Below are positions 46,551 through 64,000 of a DNA stretch of 64,000 nucleotides, in pieces. A program made the position numbers and the translations under genes. Positions within the stretch are counted from its first letter, which is position 1; each line of letters starts with the position of its first letter. A model generated the notes under the pieces. That model saw nothing but the letters and a program-made list of their open reading frames with translations. It did not search any database and had not been told where the DNA came from. Source of the stretch: Bettongia penicillata ogilbyi (Eukaryota; Chordata; Mammalia; Diprotodontia; Potoroidae); the NCBI GenBank assembly GCA_023548195.1, contig JAJHZJ010000009.1, forward strand, positions 868,001-932,000, read 5' to 3'.

Positions 46551-46743
46551 CAGAGGTATCAAAAAATGCAACCAGGATCATACTACTTGAACCACAGTAA
46601 AATATAGATCCTATCTGATTTAATGTATCGATATTTTAATTAAAAAAGAAATACATAAATGTAGCTTTTTAAAATATGTGGATCACAGGAATCCTTACGT
46701 AGGGTTTCATGGCCCCCATTTCTATTGGAGCTTGGCACCACGG
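46551..46743 (+). mobile_element. hAT MITE (193 bp) with 8-bp target duplication
   Basis: Ends CAGAGGTATCAAA and the inverse of ttggcaccacgg match as inverted repeats of a hAT family (CAGAGGTGTCAAA type). Flanks are GCCTAGAT (46543-46550) and ACCTAGAT (46744-46751), 7 of 8 identical. No ORF. Confidence 0.8.
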
Positions 46744-46959
46744 ACCTAGATAATCACTAAAGCCGTTTTTGAGTTCTGGCATTCTATGACTCTGTGGCTA
46801 TGCTTACCCAGTGTTTTAGTGACTGCATATATCTCCTGACTCTGGCAGGTTCACAACACTCACTGCCCCAAGAAAGCAGCATCAAATTAAACCCAGACAC
46901 TCCTTTCAGAAGTGTGTAGAGACTAGTCCTGACAAAGTCTAAAGCTAGAAAGTAGACTA

Positions 46960-48610
46960 GAAGAGTGAGTAAACAAGAATGAAGCCTGCCACATAGCGCT
47001 ATGATAACAGGAATGCTTAAGACAAACTCAGAAGGAGAGAATGACTCAAAAACATCTACAAGCAAAGCCTCAAAGAAAAAACACAGCTTAGAAATAAAAC
47101 ACCTAGAAGAAATGAAGCAGGAGTTTTTAAAAAGTTACAAACTGGTTTTGTAAAGGAAATGAGAGGGCTAGATCTAGGAAAAAAATTGGAAAAGAAATGA
47201 GAGCTATGAAAGAAAGAATGATGGAATTTGGCACAAGAAGTACAAAATCTCATCCAAACCACAATGTTCCTGAAAATTAGAATGGCCCAAATAGACATGA
47301 GACAGCAGGAAATTTTAAAGCAAAATCTTAAAAAAAATCATGAAATATTTTAAAGCAAAATCAAAAAAATAATGAAAAAAAATAGAAGAAAATACAAGAT
47401 ATCTCCTAACAAAAACAAGTGACCTGGAAAACAGATCAAGGAGAGATAATTTGATAATCATTATACTACCTGAAATCTATGACCTAAAAAAAGGAACCTA
47501 GACATCACATTTCAAAACATTTTAAAAGAAAACTTCCCAGATATCTTAGAACCAGAGGATGGAGTAGAAATAGAAAAAGTCCTCTAGTAACTCCTCGAAA
47601 GAAATCTCAGACTGACACTCTCAGGAACATCAGAGACAAGGTCCAGAGCTTTCAGGTTAAAGAAAAAAATACAGCAAGCAGCCAGAACTAAGGAATTCAA
47701 GTACCAAGGAGCCATAAGCAGAACCACACGTGATTAGCAGCTACCACTACAAAGGAACAGAGGGCTTAGGATATGGTATTCAAAAAGTCAAAGAATATAA
47801 GCTTACAACCAAGAAAAGCTTATCTAGCAAAACTGAGTGAGTACAATGCTACACGGTTAAAAAAAAAGACCTTTAACGAAATAGATGCAATAGAGGACTT
47901 CCAAGCATTCCTGATAGAAAGATCAGAGCTACATAGAAACTTTGAAATTCAAACATAGGATTTAAGAGAAAAATAAATAGGTAAACATGATTGACCAATT
48001 ATATGGACTAAAGAGGGATAAATTGCTTATATTTGAACAAGGGTAGATGACACGTGTCCCCTCTGAACCTTAACATCATCAGAGGTCACAGAGGGCATCT
48101 AATTAGACAGAAAGCCTTGTAGTAATTTTCTTATGTCTTGATCTTAAAAGAAGAATGAAAAGTAAAGGGGAGAGGAATATATTAGAAGGGAAAGGGAGAT
48201 GGAGATTAGGGAAATTTACCTCACTTAGGGTGTGTAAGTAGAAGACTATAAAAACAAGGAGGAAGGTGTTAGAGGAACAGTTAATGCTTGAACCTCATCT
48301 GAAATGGTCACAAGAATACATATGCACACACAAACAGTTGGGTACAGAGATACATTCCATCCAATATGTAAAAGAAAGATGAGAAGAGGCAATTAGAAGA
48401 AGGGTAGGTTAAAGGAGGGATTAAGTGAAGTGAGGTTAAGTGAAGTGAACCCTAAGTATGTACAAAAATATTATTGGTCTTTTTGTGGTGACAAAGAATT
48501 AGAAATTGAAGGGGTTCCCATCAGTTGGGTAATGGTTGAACAAGTTATGATGTATAAATGTGATGGAATACCACATAAAGGAATTGCCAACTATACAATA
48601 GGTGCTTAAT
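46960..48610 (+). mobile_element. L1/HAL1-like LINE fragment, no intact ORF
   Basis: Long A-rich stretch with the order aaaacttcccagatatctta, gaaccagaggatggagtaga, aatacagcaagcagccagaa, cttacaaccaagaaaagctt and atagaggacttccaagcatt, then a 3' end with ttggtctttttgtggtgaca, cccatcagttgggtaatggt and tgaacaagttatgatgta. This order and the 3' end match marsupial L1/HAL1 copies as recalled. The frame is broken throughout. Confidence 0.6.
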
Positions 48611-49534
48611 AAATACTTGGTGACTGAAGAACCAGGACTTGTACCCAAAGAACCTTTCTTAATAATCTAAAGATCTAGGTTCAAAGTTCAGATGTTACTC
48701 CCTCTGTGGCTTTGGTTGAGTTTATGTCTTTAAGTTTCGGTTTCTTTTTCTGTAAAAGAAGGACATTGGTAGATGATGGCTAAGGTCTCATTCAACTCTA
48801 GATCTTATTCCCAGTATAGTATTCTTTGTGCTACAACAAAAACTTAAAATCAAGTAGTTTTCACTGTGTAATTTTTGGACAAGAAAATTGTTTTATTCAT
48901 AATTTTAACTCTAAAAACCAAACGGAAAAAAAAAGACATAATCATCCTTTTAATGAAACCAAAACACAGAAGTCACTGAATCCTAGAATTTTAATAGGCC
49001 ACCATAAGGAAACTGAGGTGCAGAGAAGCTAAATCATGGCAAAGATTATATATGTATCTAAAACACAATGTGAAGATGAGACACAACTAGGCAGTGTTGT
49101 CTGAATAAAGATTCAAGATCCCAATGAATGATGAAACTGACTTCCAACCAAGAAATCCTACATCTAGTCCAAGCTCTTTTAAAGATATAGAAACTGAGAC
49201 CCTGAGAGAAGCACCAGTTTGGAGGAGATCACATGCTGAATGATGGAAGAAGTGGGGTTAGAAACTAGGTCTCCTGTCTTCTAGTAGAGTGTTCTTTCTT
49301 GGTGCACCAAATTTGCCCCTCAAGTAAAAGATATAGAAAGATATCCCATCCTGGCTCATTAAGGAAGAGATTTAGCTTCTGGGTTCAGCAAATGTGAATA
49401 GATACAAAAACTTGAATTATAAACCATAACTCAACATTGGAAGCAATTATAGCAATCAAAAATCAAAACCATCTTCCTTCTGTCTTGAGATTCTAGCAAA
49501 ACTTTTTTTTTACCCATTTATACCTTTAGCAAAC

Positions 49535-49588
<54 letters not shown>

Positions 49589-50519
49589 GTTGTCAATATT
49601 GTCCCCTTCCAGGTCTCAGGGCCTTAGAGATGAGGATTTTGTGCCTAGCTCCACCATCAGCAGACTGTCATTGTTGTTGGCTTTCTCTATCTAGAGGTTA
49701 GGGAGTAGGGCTGGATTGTTTTGCGTTTTATTCACACTGTCTCATTCTTCTATCCTTTGGGCATATAGCAGGTGTTCACAAAATGGCTGGATGGGGTTAA
49801 AGTCTGGGATTTTCCCAGAATGGGTAGGATTTTAAATTTAGAATCCAGTGATAACAGATCCCCAGAAATCATTTCAGAAACTGCCAACCTCTGATAACAT
49901 CTAGGTCGGAGAGCCACTTGTAGATTCTTCTTAGATTTGGAAGGGACTTCGAAAGTCTCTTAATCTGCTACTGAAATCTTCTGATTTCTCCCTTTGTTAT
50001 GTCTCAGATCCCAACTGTCACCATTCATTCTGTATTTATTTTATAAATAGCCTCATTCAATTATCTGTGAACGTGTTGTTTTATTACCTGTACCCTTCTT
50101 CCTCTTGAAGGTAGAGGCCTTGCTTGACACAATACTTAATAAATGCTTACTGATTCATTCATTAGTTGGTTTATCATGAATTCTGGTTATACCATGGTCC
50201 AAGTGATCAACCAGCTTCAGGTTTTTCAAGTGTCAACAGAACCTGATCCCAAATGCAGCTGGACGATAAATAATATACTGTCCAAAGTCTTCTTTCAAGC
50301 ATGCCTGGCTGGTCACCTGAGGTCAATTTCCCCTTTCTCCATTTTAACTAGAACTACCAAACTTTTCCCCTGGTCACCCTCTTAAACTCAAAAGATTACA
50401 AACTGAATCTTTAAAAAAAGAGTCATGTTGTACTCTGGTTTGGAAGTCAGGAGAGCAATATTCTGATTTTGGCCTTATTATTATGAGAGTGTGGCATGGT
50501 CATAATAATACATAATACA
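48611..50519. other. Intergenic: old repeats, no gene
   Basis: Includes MIR-like pieces (48640-48800 sense; 48960-49300 antisense) and an (AT)n microsatellite at 49538-49586. An L2-like 3' piece is likely at about 49990-50160. No gene is supported. Confidence 0.65.
49538..49586. repeat. (AT)n microsatellite
   Basis: About 24 uninterrupted AT units. Confidence 0.95.
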
Positions 50520-50716
50520 TAAAGACTCATCTTTCCAAGCTCAAATATGGTCTCAGATACTTACCAGATGTGTGACCCTGGGCAAGTCACTTAACACTGT
50601 TTGGCTCAGTTTCCTCATCCATCAAATGAGCTGGAGAAGGAAATGGCAAACCACTCCAGAGTCTCTGCCAAGAAAACCTCAAATGGGGTCATGAAGATTT
50701 GGACATGACTGAAAAA
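50520..50716 (+). mobile_element. Marsupial tRNA-SINE with RTE/BovB-like tail, head-truncated
   Basis: Body ctcaaatatggtctcagata, core tgtgaccctgggcaagtcac, tail tgagctggagaaggaaatgg, caaaccactccagag, gccaagaaaacctcaaatgg and ttggacatgactgaaaaaaa. The first ~50 bp of head is missing. Confidence 0.8.
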
Positions 50717-50964
50717 AAAAAAATAAAAGCTAACAGCACATGAACTGAGGTAGGTCCTTTTCCCTGGTCTGCTCAATCCAGGGAGTGGATTAGATAGTTT
50801 CTTGGGTCCCTTGAAGGTCTATATCTTTTATAATGTGGTCTACAATAATTCATTATGTGCATAGATACGCAAGAAATAAACATGCCATGCCTTAAGTGTA
50901 AAATGAGGTTAGGAGAGACAAAATCTCAGGTCCCTCTCTGCTCAAATATTCTAAGATTCATTCC

Positions 50965-51825
50965 AATAGAATTACAGAATTAGTTGGAAGGAACTTCAGT
51001 GACCATCTAGTCTAACCCATACCTGAATAAGAATCCCTTCAACAACATGCATAACATGTGGTCTTCCCATCTTTGCTTGAAAACCTCTAGACCAGATTAG
51101 GAAGTGAGGAAGTTTCCCCAACCACAAACCCAAAGCAGCTGCTCTGAACTTAAATCAGTGTCTCCCAGAGACGTCCTCTGGGACCAAGCAGAACAAGTCT
51201 CATCCATCTTCCAAAGAACAGAACTTTGTATGCTTGACAACAATGCTCACATCCTTCTCTCCCTCCCCAACCTCCCTATACCTCCCTCTCAAGTCATCTC
51301 TTCTCTAGGCCAAACATTTCCAGTTATCATGACCAATCCTTATATGGCTAGATCTTAGGGGTTTTCACCATTTGGTCACTCTCCAGCTCATCAATGCAGT
51401 CTTAAGTCATGCTGCTTAAAGTGAACACAGAGCTCCAAATGATCAGTGCAGAATCTAGGAGGACTAGTCCTTGACACTGTGTTTTTCAATGCAACCTAAG
51501 ATCCCATTAGCTTTGAAAGCTGCCATAGTACCTGGATGACTCATTATATTGAGCTCATAGTCCAGAGCTTTCTCAGACTATTGTCTAGCTACCTTTCCCA
51601 TCCTGTACTTGTGAAATTGATTTTGTTAAAAACCCAAATGTAAGACTCTACATCAATCCCTATTAAATTTAATCTTATTAGATTTGGTTCAACTTTCTCT
51701 CCTGCGGAGATTTTCTTGAATCCTGAATTGTCATTCACTATGTAAGACTACTCCTCCCTTAGCTTTGTATATCTGAACACTGGGTAAGTATACCATCAGG
51801 ACTTTATCCATGTTGTCAATATAAG
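50965..51825 (+). mobile_element. CR1/L3-type LINE 3' fragment, long
   Basis: Runs in order gaattagttggaaggaactt, ctgggaccaagcagaacaag, catctcttctctaggccaaa, aacctaagatcccattagct, tcctgtacttgtgaaattga and atcttattagatttggttca. This is the longest L3-type match in the window, about 860 bp. Confidence 0.65.
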
Positions 51826-51943
51826 CAGCCTATGTGGTCAGGATGTGTTATTAGAGGAGCTGACCTTGGCAAGGGAAGGCCACCTCTTTTCAGAGACTTG
51901 AGAAAAAGAGAATGGCAGGAGTTGAGGGGAAGGTGTGCAGGTG

Positions 51944-51977
<34 letters not shown>

Positions 51978-52021
51978 AAAGACAGAGGGAGAGAAGAGAG
52001 AGGGGGAAGAGAGAAAGAGAG

Positions 52022-52060
<39 letters not shown>
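51944..52060. repeat. (GT)n and (GA)n compound microsatellite
   Basis: GT units at 51945-51974, then GA-rich sequence to 52060. Open frames across it are artefacts. Confidence 0.95.
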
Positions 52061-52065
<5 letters not shown>

Positions 52066-53289
52066 GGAAGTTTGTAATAGGGGAAGTGAGGGGCCTCACC
52101 AAGGAAGACCTTGACTTTTTGATTAAAGCCTGCGACCATGATGCAATGGAGTTAACAGACCTCCCATTCCAGGATCAAACCTAGTCTCATGATCACTTTA
52201 ACATTACTCATTGATAAATTTGCTAAAGTCTGGATCTTGTCAAGTGAGGGGGGGCAGCCCAGCCACCAGCAGAGCACCATTTCTTGACATCTCATGTAGT
52301 TAACTTCCCCTCACTCCAGGGGCAGAAGGACTCGAGAAGCCCAAGCTCAATCAGGACTGCGGAGTTTAGAACCTGACCAGTCTATTCATTATTTCAATTT
52401 ATCAAACCTATTTATCTTATCGATTCCTTGATTCTTTTTAATGGGAGTCAAAGAGAAACATCATTAGAGAGGCAAATATATAACAAAAGAAAAACCTTAA
52501 GGCATTTTGAAATAAAATGAAATTATTTTGGATTAACTGTATCCCTGCTTCCCATGTAGTCAAGAGCTAACTACACAATTTTATCATGAGAGATACATCC
52601 TATTAATGGGACAGGATGACATTTCTCAGAGCACAGAGGGAATGTGCTCCAGACTCCTTGATCTTGCCATCAGATCCTTAGTAGGTAGTGGTAGTAAACT
52701 TTTGCCATGTAAGGAAACTGAGGCCCAGAGAATTGCGATCATTTACCTAAGGCCACATAGCAGGGTTCAGACAGAGTGACGACTGGAAACTGAAACTCCT
52801 TCCTGCCAACTTTCTCTGGCTACCCTAGTCATGGTAAGGGGTTACTGAGTTTCAACACAAAAGAAAAGCTTCTCTTAACAATTCACATTTATTTCTACAG
52901 TGCTTTGCTGATTCTGTAGATAATGAAAACCTTGTGTCATTTTACAGAGGGGCAAACAAACTCACAAAAGTGATGTGAGTGGCCTGACCACACAGTTAGG
53001 AGGCAAGATTGGAACGCAGACCTCTTGGTGCCAATGGCCTTTTCTCAGTAGAGCAGTCTTCTTCATAAGGCCAGGCATGAGGAAGCAACAGTAAGATGGA
53101 AGTCATTGACTTGGCTACAAGATTTTGAAATGCCATGAACACATTACGACTATACTTTATTGTACTACTTTCTTTTGAGAAAGGAAGGGCTGGATCCATG
53201 ACTTCATCAGTGTCAGGGACTCCATGGATGTAGATGGGCAACTCCATCTCCATCCTTTGTAATTTATCAATCATAGTGACAGCTTAGAC
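52061..53289. other. Intergenic: no recognisable gene
   Basis: Mostly unique-looking sequence with a MIR-like antisense piece near 52680-52800 and another near 52875-53030. No gene is supported. Confidence 0.6.
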
Positions 53290-53520
53290 TTAGTGTTTAT
53301 TACTTCATGCCAGGTACTATGCAAAGTGCTTTGAGATTATTACCTCATTTGAACCTCAAAAACCACTCTAGGAGGTTGGTGCTATTTATTGTCCTCATTC
53401 TACAGATGGAAGAACTGAGGAAAATATATTTTTTAAAGTAACTTAGCCAGAGAATAAGTACCTAAGGCCAGATTTCAACTCCAGTCCTGGCACTGTATCC
53501 ACCGTGCCATGCAGCTGCTT
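53290..53520 (-). mobile_element. MIR-type SINE, antisense
   Basis: Shows gccaggtactatgcaaagtg, acagatggaagaactgagga, aagtaacttagccagagaat and atccaccgtgccatgcagct. Confidence 0.65.
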
Positions 53521-53559
53521 GGGAAGCTTAAGATTCAAGTGATGTATTGTCAGTTTTTA

Positions 53560-54040
53560 GGTGCTATGAGGCAGGACTTCCCTCTGTCCCCACGCCTGGG
53601 TATTTGCTAACCTCCATTCCTGGAATGCTCTCCCTCTTCCGTACTGCTTTGCTTTAAGACTCAGCTCAAGCTCTGCCATCTCCATGAAGCCTTCCCTGCT
53701 AACCCCAGTGCTAGTGTCTTCTACTGCTAAATCATCTTGTACAGCAATCAGTAGCTTTTATGTAAAAGTTTAGGGTTTGCAAAATGCTCCACATGTTCTC
53801 TCATCTTAACCTTATGACAACTCCGTGATGTCAGTGCTATTATCCCCTTTTGTAGAAGAAACTGAGGTTGACAGTGACTTGCCCTGAGTCATACAACTGC
53901 TAAGTATTTATGTCTATATGTGTATATGTTTTCTAGAGGTTCGGAACTGTGACTGTTTCACTTACAATGTCTTTGCATGCCTAACATAGTGACCAGAACA
54001 CAACAGGTGATTAATAAATGCTTGCTCATTGACTGATCTG
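53560..54040 (+). mobile_element. L2-like 3' sequence interrupted by a MIR-type piece
   Basis: The L2-like part has cctggaatgctctccctctt, aagactcagctcaagctctg and gaagccttccctgctaaccc, then a break at about 53755-53920 filled with a reversed MIR (caactccgtgatgtcagtgc), then gcctaacatagtgaccagaa and ggtgattaataaatgcttgc. Confidence 0.5.
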
Positions 54041-54233
54041 AAGTCTTCTTACTGACTCCAAGGCTGGCTCTTTATCCGTTACATTACACTGTGTTTCAGC
54101 TGACTGCTCATTTAAAATGGGAGCTCCTTCGGAACTAACTGTACCCCTCCCCCGGCATCCCCACCCTCGGCCGGTTTTATAATGTTATTTATAGCCCTGG
54201 TTTTGTGTAACCAACTGATTCCATTATCTGTTA

Positions 54234-54262
54234 CCACCACCACCACCACCACTACTACTATT
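54234..54262. repeat. (ACC)n(ACT)n trinucleotide run
   Basis: Seven ACC units followed by ACT units, about 400 bp downstream of the ANP32A poly(A) site. Confidence 0.85.
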
Positions 54263-54658
54263 ACTGCTACAATTATGGTACACTAATTTAACTGAGAAAA
54301 GAAAAAGCACTTACTTTGGCAGCTTGGGGCAAAATGAGTAGGGAACAAAATGCATGAAACCCCCAGACCCCCCAAAGTACACACTAGCCTTCCATCACCC
54401 CGATAGGGAATAAGAATAACCATTCAAGTGTTCAGGAGAGGAGTCCATTGTTTTTGGCTTTTAAGTCCAAAACAATGGCTGTTTTGACCCAGCTGGACTT
54501 CCTGGTTACATTTCATATAGGAAAAAATAAGCTTCACTGAATACAAAAATTCCTGCAGAATTCCTCCTGAGGAATAATAGGCTATTTGGGAGGTGTTCAT
54601 GAACGGCCAGTGGGCCATCAGACTCAAATAAGCCACCCCAAAAAATTGTATAAAAAGA

Positions 54659-54664
54659 TTTATT
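54659..54664 (-). terminator. Distal poly(A) signal of ANP32A
   Basis: On the - strand AATAAA is followed by TCTTTTTATACAATTTTTTG and then GGGTGGC, giving a cleavage region near 54640 and a T/GT-rich downstream element. This is the best candidate for the main ANP32A 3' end. Confidence 0.65.
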
Positions 54665-55827
54665 GAAATTTATCAATGACAAACAGACATAAAACTCAAA
54701 GTTTGGCTCTTCTGGGGGAGGTGGGGAACTGTTGCAAATGTTCTTTTATACAGATGAAATATTGACTAGGAAATAACAAGTCACTTCTAAAGCGATCCAA
54801 AAGAGGGATAGGAAAGAAAAACTGTACATTCACTAGGCAATTGCAGTCATTTCAGACTTCCACTAGGTAAGAAAATACAATTTTGCATTAGTTTTTCCGT
54901 GCTCGGGTGTACGAAAAAAGAAATCCCTACATTACATGCAGTGCTATCTCCTGCACTTCGGTTCATAAAAATTTTCAAAGTATATAAGCACAAGTGGAAG
55001 TCTCTCTTTTTTTTTCCCCAAATGCTGGAGTGTCATAATATAATACAAAACCAAGCAGTATACACCTTGTTTTTGACCCTTCTTTTAAAAGGGTAGGAAA
55101 AAAATGTTGTTTCTTTAAATTACATTTGTCAAATTAATTTCCCGTAGAACTCAGAGGACTTGAGAACCCTTGGACACCTTCCAAATGTCTGCAATTTTCA
55201 GCATTCTGGCGCCTCCCCTAGTCAATACAATGGGGACAGCTTAGTCTTCTCATAAAACAGAACCCAGCATGGGATTTGAGGAGTGAAGAGGGGAAAGAGA
55301 GGGAAAGAGAGAGACATGATTGTGGAGGGGCCGGGAAAATACCTCTTCAAACCAAGACCACCCCCCCAAAAAAAAAGCAACCCCACCATCAAATCACTCC
55401 CTTGGCTGCTCGTTACAAACCACACACATGATTCTGATCCTCCAAGAGGTACAGGAGCAACCCAGGCTGAAAGTGGCAAGTCACTCAGGAACAAGAAACA
55501 AGACATCACCTGCTCAGTGTAGCGGCTTCCCCCTGCTGTGGTGGGTGGGTGGGTGATGGTGCCTGTGCCATCCAGAATAGCACCTATAATATGGCTGGTA
55601 TTCCATGTGCACCCCCGCCCTGACGGGACAAGCCCAAGCCCAGATGCTGCCCATCTGGGGAAATGTCACCCACCAATATTTGTAAAATGTGAGGATGCCA
55701 ACACTCTCTACTCCCAGAATAAGAAACATATATAACCACTTGGTTTATACTTGCATTTACGGGGACTAAACCAGACACAAAGAAATAGTAGGAAAAAAAA
55801 ATTTAAGAGCGGCAGTAAAAATAGTCC

Positions 55828-55833
55828 TTTATT
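55828..55833 (-). terminator. Proximal AATAAA poly(A) signal of ANP32A
   Basis: A canonical AATAAA lies about 165 nt after the ANP32A stop, with a T-rich run (minus strand) downstream at about 55793-55803. It could produce a short-UTR messenger. No evidence of use can be drawn from the sequence. Confidence 0.35.
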
Positions 55834-55996
55834 CCACCCTTTCCCACCCCCCACCCAATCCACTTTTCCCCTCTCATTCCCACAGCAACATTACAATCAG
55901 AAAAAAATAAGTTTTGGGGTGAGGGTGGGGTTTGGGGGGGTATAGGGTAAAAACAGTCAAATCACAATAGGAATTTTTCAAAATAGGTTATTCCGT

Positions 55997-64000
<8,004 letters not shown>

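Larger units (their letters stand above)
54640..55996 (-). other. ANP32A: Probable ANP32A 3' UTR
   Basis: The stretch after the stop codon has few recognisable repeats, unlike its surroundings, and ends at a good AATAAA signal (minus strand, 54664-54659) with a T/G-rich downstream element. The length of about 1.36 kb suits the gene. Several small open frames here have no recognisable similarity and are not called. Confidence 0.65.

Overview
The window is vertebrate nuclear DNA, almost certainly from a marsupial. It holds the 3' part of CORO2B on the + strand (eight coding exons between 3427 and 24789) and most of ANP32A on the - strand (six coding exons between 55997 and 63547). The genes converge tail to tail, the same neighbour relationship known at human 15q23. 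A marsupial origin is inferred from tRNA-derived SINEs that begin GGCAGCTAGGTGGTGCAGTG, some with a 'GGAAATGGCAAACCACT' tail, an RTE-class LINE, L1/HAL1-like LINE pieces, many old MIR and L2/L3 (CR1-type) copies, and small hAT elements with 8-bp target duplications. Nothing bacterial or viral was recognised.

Layout. 1-3426 is CORO2B intron holding an L1 piece and a hAT element split by two SINEs and a 295-bp CTTC tract. 3427-24789 carries CORO2B exons encoding 319 residues, equivalent to residues 162-480 of the 480-residue human protein as recalled: the later beta-propeller blades, the coronin C-terminal extension and the terminal coiled coil. Its 3' UTR probably runs to about 26755, with a second poly(A) signal only 22 nt after the stop. 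26756-54640 is intergenic and almost wholly repeats: SINEs, L3/CR1 pieces, a 2.6-kb RTE LINE (36147-38780), an L2-like element invaded by a 750-bp pyrimidine tract (39950-40705), a hAT MITE, a HAL1/L1-like piece and many microsatellites. 54640-64000 is ANP32A: a 1.36-kb 3' UTR, then exons 7 to 2 in ascending coordinate order. Exon 1, with the start codon, lies beyond the window.

The most interesting signal is a decayed extra copy of ANP32A exon 3 (a leucine-rich-repeat exon) at about 60673-60796, inside the intron between exons 3 and 4. It has lost its splice acceptor and carries a stop codon. Other notable points are hAT MITEs with visible target-site duplications, a SINE that seems to contain a short L3-derived segment, an RTE insertion into an AT-rich tract with a repeated palindrome, and an internal 159-bp duplication in the pyrimidine tract.

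The two genes do not form a pathway. CORO2B is a neuronal actin-binding coronin and ANP32A a nuclear leucine-rich-repeat acidic chaperone; they are simply neighbours. All coordinates of repeats are approximate, because they were judged by eye from recalled family consensus patterns.
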